Assembly (NCBI RefSeq): GCF_900109605.1
Contig: NZ_FOAM01000020.1
Coordinates: 1-64,000, forward strand
DNA from: Xaviernesmea oryzae
GTDB lineage: Bacteria; Pseudomonadota; Alphaproteobacteria; Rhizobiales; Rhizobiaceae
DNA: 64,000 nt
Direction: 5' to 3'
The translations under genes were made by a program, and so were the position numbers. Positions within the stretch are counted from its first letter, which is position 1; the number at the start of each line of letters is the position of its first letter. Positions 17,247 through 27,340 of this stretch are shown in pieces. Under the pieces are notes generated by a model that did no database searches, was not told where the DNA came from, and worked only from the letters and a program-made list of their open reading frames with translations.

Positions 17247-18050
17247 TCAGACGACGGTGAGAGATGCAATCATGCCTTGGGGTAGTGAGAATGCCGGCGA
17301 AGACCACGCCGTGCGCCACTTCGCGCCGATGGTGAGTTGGTGAACGCCGTGCGGGCCGTGTAGTGTCAAGGTTCTCCAGCGCTTTGACTTTCGAGTGTAT
17401 CCCCCGACCGAACGCTCAACCCCTCCCGTTTCATACCACGTGGCCGAGGCGACATCGATCGTGTGGTCGCCGAACTCGCCTCGCCAGAGGCTGCCGTCCG
17501 ACGGATCGACGTACCACAGTTCGTTGTAGCCGAGCGCCTTCGCCCACTTTTCCCAAGGCTTGATCGAATATTTCGAGATAACAATGCCGCCGGGTGTCGG
17601 CTTGGAATTCTCCTTCATCTCTGGCGAAAGGATGCCGACCCATAGAACCGGGACCTGCGCTGCGATGTAGGCCTTTGTTCTCGCCTCGATGGCGGGATAC
17701 AGAATAGGCGTGTGCTGGATTTCGAACGCCCACCGGCTCTGTCCATCAGGCGAGGTGACGAACACGTCGGCGCGGCGATCTCCTTGAATGGACAGCACGT
17801 TCACTTCGTAGTTGGCGACATAGCCCAGTCTGCGAAATGCGTCACGCAGCGCGACCTTGGCCTCGAGGTGCGCTGCCGTCTCCCCCTTTGCCCAATAGCA
17901 GTCGGCTGGAGGCTTGTGCGCGAAGTGCGCGACCTTGATCTGGCCTTTACGAAGGGTAACGGCGTGACCGCATTCCGGGCAGTGATACGAAAAGCCTTTG
18001 GCGGAGGTCGCGGCATCCACGCTCGAGCCGTTCCAGTTTGCTGTCAGCAT
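17247..18050 (-). CDS. CoiA-like protein (zinc finger plus nuclease-type domain)
   Basis: The 267-residue protein begins with a treble-clef-like YHCPECGHAVTLRKG and a conserved HFAHKP motif. It continues with ETAAHLEAKVALRDAF, then the nuclease-type core RRADVFV and WAFEIQHTPI (D...ExQ). These are features of the CoiA family, first named for competence but frequent in mobile elements and thought to act on DNA. It lies 27 bp after the reverse transcriptase gene's 3' end on the same strand, so co-transcription is possible. Function here is unproven. Confidence 0.75.
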   Translation of the reverse strand: MLTANWNGSSVDAATSAKGFSYHCPECGHAVTLRKGQIKVAHFAHKPPADCYWAKGETAAHLEAKVALRDAFRRLGYVANYEVNVLSIQGDRRADVFVTSPDGQSRWAFEIQHTPILYPAIEARTKAYIAAQVPVLWVGILSPEMKENSKPTPGGIVISKYSIKPWEKWAKALGYNELWYVDPSDGSLWRGEFGDHTIDVASATWYETGGVERSVGGYTRKSKRWRTLTLHGPHGVHQLTIGAKWRTAWSSPAFSLPQGMIASLTVV

Positions 18051-18077
18051 TCAGCTAGTCCTTCGCTCAGGCTGCGA

Positions 18078-19325
18078 TCAAAGGTCCTTCAACCGCAGGA
18101 GTTCTCGCTCGACTTCCTTTTCGAACCGCCGCAACTGGCGCAAAATCATGTCTCCATTGTCAAAGAGCTTTGCGCTTCGTCGAGCGTATGACGAGAAATT
18201 GCGGGCTGCGACCGAAGTGAACCGCTTTCGCAGTTTCTTGGTGTAAACCTTGCTGGCCTTGCCTTGAGCAATCGCCTTCGCAGCAACATCGCGGGTGCGA
18301 CGGAATCCCTTGCGCATCTTGCGCCATTGCCGCGACAGCGAGCTCGGGCGGATCGCCGCACCTTCCCCGTGGAAGGTGAAGCCGAGATACTGGGCGGCCT
18401 TCCGCGATGCGAGCGCAGCGTTTGCAGGGTCGAACTCGGACACTTCTGTCTTGCCCCTGCTGATCTCCAGCGCGTCGGCCGCGAGAAGGTCTTCGATTTT
18501 GACCTCTACGTCTCGAGCATGTTCAAGCGTGCACACGACGAGGATATCATCAGAGTAACGCCGATAGAGCGCGCCGATAGAGCGGCAGTAAGCGCTCATC
18601 GCGATATCGAAATCCAGCATGTACAAATTGGAAAACGCGGCGCTGATCGGTGTTCCCTGCGGTATTCCGAATGCGTTGGGGTTTTCGTGTATCGGGATGC
18701 CGGCTTCCTTCACCTCCGCGATGGTGGCGATCGGGTCCCGCGTCCTTCGTTGAAGGCTTTGTAAGAAGGTAGGCTGCGCGCGGAGGTCATCCAGGCGGAC
18801 GAAGCGGAATTTCGTCATGAATCGAAAGACCTTGAACCAGCTTTCTGGGAGGTTTTTGACACCGAGCAATCGTCGGAGCCGGGTCTTGAGCAGTCGGTGA
18901 TCGAGTGTATCGAAGAATTTCGTTACATCGTAGGCTAATATGGCTACGGGTGCATTGGAGCGGGCGTAGCGATACACGTCGGATGCGAAATGATAATTGC
19001 CCTTACCAAGCGACCGGTATGCGATGACGTTTTCATCGATCTCGTGCGAGGCATAGGCCGCCTCCAACCGATGGTTCAACAACCAAGCATAATATGAGAG
19101 GACGCAGGCGTCGCGATGTGACGCGAACATGATCGCGCGGTCCTTTAGCCTGGTCTTGTGATCCTTCGGCTTGTAGCGCTTTTCGGATTTAACGTAGTGG
19201 ATGAGGGGTGAGAACGAATGAGCCTCGACGAAGTCCGGCTGCAGTACTTTTCTCGCGAACGACTGGCCGACCTGGCGATCGAAATGCCTATATCCTCGAG
19301 GAGCAAACCAGCCAAAATGGATCAA
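18078..19325 (-). CDS. Defence-type reverse transcriptase, DRT2-like
   Basis: The 415-residue product (TTG start at 19325, GCGGAG ahead) carries reverse transcriptase motifs: LAYDVTKFFDTLDH (first catalytic Asp), GIPQGTPISAAFSNLYM, then RRYSDDILVV (YSDD, residues 257-260) and AQYLGFTFHG. The conserved N-terminal run RGYRHFD ... AHSFSPLIHYV ... RAIMFASHRDA ... IAYRSLGKGNYHFA is what I recall for Drt2 (UG2) anti-phage enzymes. The frame is open to 19457, but the added residues do not fit the family. It lacks the X/thumb and endonuclease domains of group II intron enzymes. DRT2 needs a noncoding RNA upstream; 19326-19707 is the candidate. Confidence 0.68.
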   Translation of the reverse strand: MIHFGWFAPRGYRHFDRQVGQSFARKVLQPDFVEAHSFSPLIHYVKSEKRYKPKDHKTRLKDRAIMFASHRDACVLSYYAWLLNHRLEAAYASHEIDENVIAYRSLGKGNYHFASDVYRYARSNAPVAILAYDVTKFFDTLDHRLLKTRLRRLLGVKNLPESWFKVFRFMTKFRFVRLDDLRAQPTFLQSLQRRTRDPIATIAEVKEAGIPIHENPNAFGIPQGTPISAAFSNLYMLDFDIAMSAYCRSIGALYRRYSDDILVVCTLEHARDVEVKIEDLLAADALEISRGKTEVSEFDPANAALASRKAAQYLGFTFHGEGAAIRPSSLSRQWRKMRKGFRRTRDVAAKAIAQGKASKVYTKKLRKRFTSVAARNFSSYARRSAKLFDNGDMILRQLRRFEKEVERELLRLKDL

Positions 19326-19707
19326 GCGTTGCGGCTCCGCAGAGTTCGGGGAGTTGATCCTGACCCTGGACCCCAGCTCGTAGAGCTGGACACTTCCCGA
19401 ACGCACGCCGCCATCTGTCTGCACCTCAATCGATTGCATCGAATGCGATCCCGACACGGGTCTTTTAACGCGAGGCGGTATTGTGTAACCACGGAGGTCC
19501 GAGCCATGCTCGATATCTCGTTCATCATTCCATACCTGGTGGCGAAGATCATCGATCTCGTCCTGCCGGGAAGCAACTTCGAACTTGACAGTCTCAACGG
19601 TCCGACCCGTCGGCCAATTCCAGGGGCAAATACAACGTAGGTGTGCAGACCCGATTCTGCAATCTCGACTCGCCGCAAATACACAAATTACTTCAATGCC
19701 GTAGCCG
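19326..19707 (-). ncRNA. Candidate template RNA leader of the reverse transcriptase
   Basis: About 380 bases between the TIR remnant and the reverse transcriptase carry no protein gene on the minus strand I can support. Several hairpins are visible on that strand, including a 7-bp stem with a 3-base loop at 19373-19389. DRT2 enzymes copy a structured RNA encoded directly upstream, and position, size and strand fit. A plus-strand 44-codon frame (19506-19640, good GGAGG site) overlaps it. Confidence 0.35.
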
Positions 19708-20120
19708 TCAGCTCAGGATGCCAAGCTGAAGGTGAGTTGTGGCACACCCTACCCTCAGAGCCTCTAGGCCAGCCTCAACATTCTCGGATAAGTCGACATA
19801 CACCGTGTTTCCGAGATAGCATGGCGCGACACTATCGTCTATTTTGACAGGGATGATCCGAAGCTCTGGCTTCGAAAGCGATTTCAATGCGAGGCTTGCG
19901 ACCTCTTTCCGGGATTGGCTCGAACTTAGCAGGTACCGGCTGATAATAGGAACGATTGCATCTACGCCCTCAGCGTCGTTAGCGACATTTCGCGCCGCGT
20001 TGACGCCAGGCGCAATGTTCGCCGCGTCCAATAGGGCCTCATACCCCATGATTTGACCGCATTGGCGATGCGGTTGGCGTGACGGCTATCCGGCGCACTA
20101 AAGCTGACAGGGACTTTCAT
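19708..20120 (-). pseudogene. TIR-domain protein, frameshifted
   Basis: Starting at 20120 the frame reads MKVPVSFSAPDSRHANRIAN, a typical TIR opening. After one frameshift in the GGGG run near 20046 it continues YEALLDAANIAPG, IVPIISRYLLSSSQSRKEV and RIIPVKIDDSV to YVDLSENVEAGLEAL. That is a whole TIR domain of about 137 residues. A single base change would restore it, so this may be a recent mutation or a sequencing error. It lies directly upstream of the reverse transcriptase region on the same strand. Confidence 0.7.
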
Positions 20121-20955
20121 CGTAGTACCCGCGATCAGTTTCCAACGCGTCTCATCGTGTCCTTTGCAGGTTTATATTAAGATGCTGTTTCTCAGGATAT
20201 TGGGGAACGACTGGCCCAGGATCGGAATCGCGAGCTAGGATAGCTAGGTTAGAGGGACAGTCCATGGCCGGCTTTAGTCGCTTACCTTTAGAGGCCGTCA
20301 TAATTTAATCTCAGTGAGGCGATGCCACGGCGCAACGTCACAAACCGCTTTGCCGTATTGCCGTGGTGCACCGAGACAGTCTGCAGGACCCGACGGAAAC
20401 AGGTCACTTGGAAATCGATAAGCCATTCTTGAATGCAGTATCGGAACGGATTGCCCGGACGTTGCGGTGGCCCCTTGTGGCAGGCCGCCGAATTATTTTC
20501 GTCACGATTATCGATCGGTATGCGCACCCGAGATGAAGGTTGCGAGAACTGCGCCTCGGTCTGAACGAGGCGGCATGACTTCTTCCTTATCTGTGTCGGA
20601 GAGCCTCGCGATAGCGAGCGGATCATTTGATTTTTGAGGATCGCGTTCTGCGCCTAACCATGAATGCAAGACACCGGGGAGACAATCGTCGGCCAGACGC
20701 CAGCAGCACCGAACGGGTTTCTATTTCGTTTAGATAGGAAACGCCTTTGTTCTGAGCATCATCGGTTGCGCCACCCGGACATAGCTTCGGCATTTCAACA
20801 TGAGCCACAGGGGAAGATACCCACCTTTCGGCAACCCGAAAGGCACCTTTCCCCGTTAATTCGCCATAAGACAAGCCGCACCTTTGGAAGACATTCAGAG
20901 ACTCCAATTTGTAGACACCAATATAATTCAAGACCTCAAGCAGAATTGGAGTCCA
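20121..20955. other. Stretch without a supported gene
   Basis: Two overlapping minus-strand frames (20623-20931 and 20288-20626) share an ATGA overlap. Their translations have no recognisable family, irregular composition and weak ribosome sites. I leave them unassigned. Confidence 0.45.
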
Positions 20956-21402
20956 TCATTTCCTGGGGCGCGACGCCAACCAATAACCGCTTCCATCGTT
21001 TATCAATTCCTTTGTTCGCCAGAGCACGCGGCTCAGGAATTTCGCAGGGTCGCGCGTTTGGATCACAATCCCGGCGTCGACAATTTTTTCGAGTATCTCG
21101 CTGCGGTCAAGTGGGCGGTCCGATGCAGTTAATTCAGCGATCGCGAAATCCCTTATCTTACTAGAAATACTATTTTTTTTGCCTTTTCTCTTTCTTTTAC
21201 CGCTCGCCGAAGAAGGCGAGCCCTTGGTGGTCATCACATCCTCGAGCGCAGTGATGGCGTTTTCAATTTTCTCTAAGTCACGCTTCCACGATGCGTTCTT
21301 CGTGCGCATCTCCTGCAGCAATGTGACCTTTTTCGCTTTTAGCAGCTCAAGCGAGTCCAGAATGGTCCCGTCGCTGTCTCTCTGTTCCGTCTCGTCTGTC
21401 AT
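20956..21402 (-). CDS. Coiled-coil plus winged-helix DNA-binding protein
   Basis: This 148-residue protein has an N-terminal coiled coil (about residues 18-60, LLKAKKVTLLQEM...), a basic linker GKRKRKGKK and a C-terminal winged-helix-like domain. That domain contains RDFAIAELTASDRPLDRSEI and FLSRVLWRTKELINDG. It resembles helix-turn-helix modules attached to restriction and recombination proteins. It is divergent from the recombinase operon that begins about 145 bp away, so it could regulate or assist it, which is inference from position. No exact family is recognised. Confidence 0.6.
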   Translation of the reverse strand: MTDETEQRDSDGTILDSLELLKAKKVTLLQEMRTKNASWKRDLEKIENAITALEDVMTTKGSPSSASGKRKRKGKKNSISSKIRDFAIAELTASDRPLDRSEILEKIVDAGIVIQTRDPAKFLSRVLWRTKELINDGSGYWLASRPRK

Positions 21403-21546
21403 CTCAAATCACTATTGGCATCTCATCTGGAGTATGATAGCCGATTGGAGTCCAACCGGCTTGTGGGTGATTCCACACTAATGATTGCCGCACGGTTGGT
21501 CCATGGAGTGCGGCGGCCTTTGTCGTGGTTAATAACGGGCGGTAAT

Positions 21547-23115
21547 ATGTGGAATGGGCGCTTACGTCCCGCAGGGACCTACCACACAGTCAGCTGGAGG
21601 CCGCATCCCAGTGATCCTCATCTGCAGCTACCTGTCTTGCTGCTGCGCAACAAGGGAGAAGTGACGTCCCGGGAATATCTACCGGCTACAAACTATCTGT
21701 TCGGAATTTCAGCTTCACCGACCACCCTGAAGAAGCTTCCCTCCATGCTCGGCTTGATATGGGATTGCCTTGTCGAGCTTGAGATTTCTCCTGACAGTTT
21801 AGCGGACGTCGCAGCGGTCAAAAATCTGATGATCGCGATATGCCGGTTCCTTCTTTATGGCGCGCGTTCGTTTACCGCCGGACAACATAATATATCGTCG
21901 TTGGGTTGGTCACCGAGGTCGGAACGCGTTGTCGATGGTCTGGGCTTAGCGTTCGATGCGTTCGTCAGAGACCTACCGTCCAGCGTTTCATCTGATGACC
22001 CGTTCCTAAGCAGATGCCCGGGCCTCTTCGGTGGATCGTTTTCCGTAGCCTACAAGAAGGCTAGAAGGGACAGCTCTGGTTTCAGCCGCGTCGCCCACCG
22101 CGGAGAAGCAAGTATCGGACACAACGGCCCTCCTGAGCCTGAACCAGCTGCCCCGAAGCCGATACTTGATAAACTCAAGCCGAAGAACGAGAGAAAAAAA
22201 CCATATATCCTGTCCCCGACGAAACGGTTTCCCAAGGACCACCTTATCCCCTTCCTGACTAAGGGTTTCCGTGTGGGCTCAAAGGCTCACCCACGCGACG
22301 AAACAGGCGAATTTGCAGCGAGGCTGCTCCTTGGCGGCATCCGCGGGTCCGAAGTTATCAACCTCTGGGTGAGTGATCTGACTCTTCTCGGTGGCCGGCG
22401 ACGTGGATACCTCAGAAGCCCAACGCTGTTTAAAGAGCAGAGCGGACGGACCCGCAGAGAAGAGCTAGAGAAGAAATACGGCCTTCTTCCGCGCACCGAG
22501 ATCAGGGGCAAGAACAGGGCCGGATTTAAATCGCCCGCGCTCGATGGCGGCCATTCAGCGACGATATACTGGATGGTGGGCAGCGAGGAGTTCCTTGGGC
22601 AATCGTTCGCGAGATATATCCTAAACGTACGTGCGCCGGCTATGGCTGAACGGCGGGCGCTCGGCTATCCGGACCATCCGTATCTTCTCGTTTTTCCCAA
22701 ATCGATCCCGCACCTCGGGATTGTTGTAGGTGACCCCTACACGATGGGAGCGTTTCGGAGCTCCTGGAAACGGGCTGTGCGACGTTACGCCAGAATTGCA
22801 AAATTGCGCGATATGGACGTGGCAAAATATCTTGGAACGACCATCCATGCAGTTCGGCATCTATCTGGCAAGACGCATCAGGAAGATGGGGACGGCATTC
22901 AGCGCATCCAAATCAAGCTACATCACAAATCCATCCTCAGCAGTATTGTCTACACAATTCCTGACGATGAGGAGATTCATAAGGCCGCTGAAGAGGTCAA
23001 AGAGCGGATAAAATCCGGTAAATTCAAAGCGGACTTTCGGCAGTTTGCCACCATGGAAGAATCTGTGCGGACCTACGCCGAGAGCGTACTGGGCGGGAGG
23101 TTTCGGCGGTGGTGA
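21547..23115 (+). CDS. Tyrosine recombinase, GmtY-like
   Basis: The frame is open from 21415; the ATG at 21547 (522 residues) or an earlier start is possible. Numbered from 21415, the recombinase residues are Arg310 in GGIRGSE, His478 and Arg481 in HAVRH, His503/504 in HHKS, and the likely nucleophile Tyr513. The catalytic set looks complete. It is the first gene of a three-gene set with a second, much larger recombinase-like gene and a small basic protein. This matches the Gamma-Mobile-Trio described as the mobility module of defence islands in gammaproteobacteria. Residues about 215-290 form a Pro/Lys-rich linker. Confidence 0.72.
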   Translation: MWNGRLRPAGTYHTVSWRPHPSDPHLQLPVLLLRNKGEVTSREYLPATNYLFGISASPTTLKKLPSMLGLIWDCLVELEISPDSLADVAAVKNLMIAICRFLLYGARSFTAGQHNISSLGWSPRSERVVDGLGLAFDAFVRDLPSSVSSDDPFLSRCPGLFGGSFSVAYKKARRDSSGFSRVAHRGEASIGHNGPPEPEPAAPKPILDKLKPKNERKKPYILSPTKRFPKDHLIPFLTKGFRVGSKAHPRDETGEFAARLLLGGIRGSEVINLWVSDLTLLGGRRRGYLRSPTLFKEQSGRTRREELEKKYGLLPRTEIRGKNRAGFKSPALDGGHSATIYWMVGSEEFLGQSFARYILNVRAPAMAERRALGYPDHPYLLVFPKSIPHLGIVVGDPYTMGAFRSSWKRAVRRYARIAKLRDMDVAKYLGTTIHAVRHLSGKTHQEDGDGIQRIQIKLHHKSILSSIVYTIPDDEEIHKAAEEVKERIKSGKFKADFRQFATMEESVRTYAESVLGGRFRRW

Positions 23116-24382
23116 GCGCCCATCTCGTTCCTACTCAATCCTGTCGTCGAAGACTTGCAGACGTCAGTCGAGCCCTGCGGGCCGCGAATCCGGCGTCGCC
23201 CTCCCGCCTCGCGCACTAACTCCCGACGCCGCGAACATCCGAACATCAGCAAAACGCGGCCATAGACTACCAAATTCTCGCACGATTCGGGCCTGTGAGG
23301 GCAGCCGGGTCTTTATCCCAACCCAAACCGAGCAGCCGAGTTGTACCTTGCCAGCACCTAAAGTCGTCCATTTCAACAACGGTCCGTCCATCATCGTCAA
23401 AAACGAGACGGAGAAAGAATTCATTGCGGAGATAGTAACCAATCTCACTAACCTGCAGCCAAGCTTCCGCTCCAGACTAGATAGGCGGAAAGCCGGCTCT
23501 ACGTCGGACTTCCCACTTCTGTCTATCTACGCCAGCACGCTCGTGAAACACAACGCGAGCGGCAACCTTCAATTGCGCCTTCATGACTTCGTCTATGGGG
23601 CGAAGGATAGCATCCCGGTGCAAGTCGCCGATCACATGCTCGACAACAGTGATTTGGGAGCGGACGTTCTTCGGATTTTCGACAAGCTTGAAATTCCGAA
23701 CGATATTTTTGGAAAGCTTGAGTTCTCTGACAACAGGGTGAGATATGAACGGTTTTACCGATACCATCTAGCAGCGATGGTAATGTGCATTTCAGGAGCA
23801 ACTCGCTTCGATGATATCGGAAAAAAAATATATCGAAGTGGCTATCGTTCTACTATAACCATAATAAACTTAGCTTCAATAGACCAGATTTGTTTACATC
23901 CAACCTTGAGATACACAAAAAAATATTCAAGGTAATCGCAAAATCTCTCGGCCGCCACTTCAATGACCAAGATATATTGGGACTTGGCATGGTTCGGCGC
24001 ACAGAGGGGTCGTTTGCAAAAAACCTGCTTGAGAACCCACCCGAACATTTGGCGGATTTGGTTCGTCACTGGAAGCAGTGGCGAAACAGCGAGGCCCCAC
24101 TGTCAAAATCTCCGAAAGGGTCATTAAGGTATCTGGCGGACTACCTTAGCCTTCACAAAGATATAGCAACCGATCTCAATGTTTTGCTCCGCACCAACCG
24201 TAAAGTGAGTTTCTACGAATTTTACAAGAACAAAAGGCTTGAAAGAGGGCTTAGTGAATTGTCCGGCGGCGACGAGTTCCCGCTCATCCGGCGGTTCTCC
24301 AATCATCTGGATAGACAACTGGGAAGCTCCAAAACAGGTGTATTGTTTCCACGCATATCAGCGGAAGACGACCGCACCTTTA

Positions 24383-25429
24383 GAGCGTTTCCCTTTCATG
24401 CTGGATCGTATCCGCAGGAATTGAAGTAGTTTCGGGCCTCCTTCGGCTCGATGAGTTCGATGCTCTTTGCAATCTGATCCCACAGTCCTGTGACGGTTCT
24501 CTCTGCAGCTTTCCGCAGGAGTGCCTTCAGCTTGGAGAAGGCCTTCTCTATCGGGTTGAAGTCGGGACTATAGGGCGGAAGGAACATCATTGTTGCGCCT
24601 GCAGCCTCGATCATTTCCCGCGCCGCCGGTCGCTTGTGGCTCGACAGATTATCGAGGATGACAATGTCCCCGGGCTTCAAGGTCGGAACCAGAACCTGGG
24701 CGACATAGGCCTCAAACCACTCACCGTTGATTGGCCCGTCGATAACAAGCGGTGCGACCATTCCCGTGCTGCGTAGGCCTGCGACCAACGTCGTTGTCTT
24801 GCGGTGACCATGAGGGAACCCCATTCGCAACCGCTCGCCTTTCTTGCATCGTCCATGCGTGCGGGCCATATTCGTCGCCGTCCAGGTCTCGTCGATGAAC
24901 ACGAGCCGCTCCGGGTCGAGATCGAGCTGGTCCTCGAACCAGCATTGTCGTTTTTCCTGGATGTCCGGACGGCTCTGCTCTACCGCATGGCCAGTCTTTT
25001 TTTGCGCGTCTGGTCGTGCCGAACCAGAAACCGGTGCAGCGCCGACTTGCTGGCAATGATGCCCTGGGCCGCAAGAGTGTCACGAAGCTCGAACAATGTC
25101 CCATCCCGGTGCTCTCCGAGCCAGGCCATGATCAGATCGGCATGGGCTTCAATCTTGTGGGAGCTACGGTCGCCACCGAGCGGACCGGGACGAACGTTCC
25201 CTTGCCGGAGTTGCAGGCTACGCCAACGGCTCACGCTGGCCGCACTCACGCCGAAACGCTCGGCCGCCTCTCTATGCGACGCTCCCCCTTCGACGGCGGC
25301 AAGAACACGTATGCGAAGATCAATGGAAAGGGCTTTCGACATATCTGCCGACCTCCATCGGCAGATAGCTTGAATCAGAACGCGCGCGATTTGCAAAGCC
25401 ATTCGATTCAATCAGCCTGGGAAACGCTC
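24383..25429 (-). mobile_element. IS630-family insertion sequence
   Basis: A 1047-bp element bounded by TA dinucleotides (24381-24382 and 25430-25431), the target duplicated by IS630/Tc1-type elements. Terminal inverted repeats begin GAGCGTTTCCC at both ends. It encodes one transposase in two frames on the minus strand. The host gene frame is exactly restored when the element and one TA copy are removed. Confidence 0.92.
24396..25342 (-). CDS. IS630-family DDE transposase, expressed by -1 frameshift
   Basis: The first frame starts at 25342 behind GGAGG and encodes the helix-turn-helix part (VEGGASHREAAERFGVSAAS, SRWRSLQL). At the A7 run (minus strand, 25003-24997, followed by G) a -1 slip joins it to the second frame. 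That frame carries the DDE triad: VFIDETW, VILDNLSSHK and PPYSPDFNPIEKAF. The fused product is about 315 residues, normal for the family. Such slippery sequences are an established way of making transposase in several IS families. Confidence 0.88.
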
Positions 25430-27340
25430 TAATAAGCAGCGCAAGGATAGAGGCCTAACCATAAAGCGCCACGAGGCGGGCGCTACGCCTCTTCCCTATC
25501 ACTATTATCAAATATTGAGGGAGATACTCGAAGAAGGCGAGAACGGATGGCCGGGGAGGCACCCGTTGTGCCGGGCCTTCATCAAAGGGCAAGACCGATA
25601 TGTACCGGTCCTGCCGACGTTGTACCTGGTTCTATTCGATATACCCCTGAGAACGGTTCAGGTTCGTCGACTGTGCAGCGGAGAAGGCGATCCTCGAACC
25701 TTCAACGGGGACACGCTAGTCTGGGGTCCCAACGAGGGACCTCACGCGAGCTATTGGCAGAACACCGAGCGGACCGATCCGTATAGAGGATATGCCCGAA
25801 TGACAAACAACCCGAGCAAAACCGGGTTCTTTATCAATACCAACAAGCATTCTGAGCCATACCTCGTTCCTTGGCAAAATGTTGACCTACACCGGATGCT
25901 CTACGCCCTGAAGGTTTGGCAGGAGACTTGGAATCCCGTTAACGGCCCAGTTCAACTTGAATACGACGGCGACCCCGAAGAGGGCGCAAAGGATGCGCTT
26001 CCAAAAGTTTTTCCCCTATTTCGCATGCCGGCTGGCAGGCATGCGACGAAATTTAACCCGCTGAGATACCAGCAGTGCTCTAGGTTTTGGCTCGACTTGA
26101 TGCTCGAGGTTCAGACGAGATGGAACGCCCACGCGCTTCCAGAAGATCGGGACGAATTCGTCACGATGACCAAATCTGGCAAACAGGTTCAAAAATCTCG
26201 CTATACCTCTCACGGGATGCGCGTCGCGGGAATTACTATTCTTCTCCAAGCCGGGCTGTCGATTGAACTTGTCAGCCGAATGTTCGCAGGACACGCGACC
26301 ATACTGCAGTCTATCTACTACGCGAAGTTCGAGGCGAGCTTCATGTCCAGTTCGTTTGATGACCTGGATGTTCCGGGGATGGTGCGCGCGAGAGCCGAAC
26401 TGTTCAGAAATGCCAAAGAAATGGAGTTCGACGAGGCCAGCAGTCGGCTGGTTGCCGCGTCACCAGACCTCATGAAACTGGCGCTATCGGCGGTCGGTTC
26501 ATGGGAGAGACGAGACCTCGGAATTTGCCCCTACAGCGGCCAACGATGTTTCGATGGAAATCCGGAAGGTGGCATCGTTGAGGGCGGCCCAGGTAACTGT
26601 CTTCTGTGCAAACATCATCTGACCGGGCCTGAATATGCTCACGCTGTATGGTCGTACGGTTGCCACCTCTTGTTCCGTCTCGGTCGTATGAACCGTCGGG
26701 TCATGGCGCTAACCGAGGAAATCGACCAGATCGATGCCGAATTGAACATCATGGACCAAATTCACAACGACTTCCGGGTGCTGTACGGGAAGAAGAGAAC
26801 GACTGAAACCACTCGCAATAACGTGACCCTAGATCAAGTTCCTCTGTCCAAAACCCTTGCCGAATGCGTCAGGCTGCTCGCAGTTTTCGAGGAAATGGAA
26901 CGTCGAGGCCTCGGTGACGACCAAAGGCGGACCCTAATCACCTCGCCGAACTCATCATTGGAACATACGGAACTGTCCGAAGTTCGACAGGCTCTCGGCC
27001 TGGCCGAAAACGCGGAGATTTATAAGAGCACTTACGATCCGGAGGTAAGCCACATCCTTATATCGTTTGCGCAGGAGGCGGCCCGGAGTTGCGGATACCG
27101 ACCTATAGCCATGCCCTCGCGCTCGCCCGAACAGGTAAATAGAGCCGCGCGATACACCGTCAGAAAGATGTTGCGAGAGGTCACCGAGCAACAATTGATC
27201 AGGTTGGAAGCTGGTGCGATCGAAATGAGCGAACTTCTGCCTGACGACGTCGCCGAAGATATTTTCGTAAAGGGACTACAGCTGGAACGGCTCGACCAAT
27301 CGCCACGAAGTGATATACACCAGCTCGAAAGAGCAGGAGC

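Noticed and set aside
18078-19325. Retron or group II intron reverse transcriptase
   Set aside because: The catalytic box is YSDD, not the YADD usual in retrons, and no maturase or endonuclease domain follows; N-terminal blocks fit DRT2 better.
20288-20931. Two overlapping minus-strand frames as an operon
   Set aside because: No recognisable motifs, irregular composition, and weak ribosome sites; the ATGA overlap alone is not enough.
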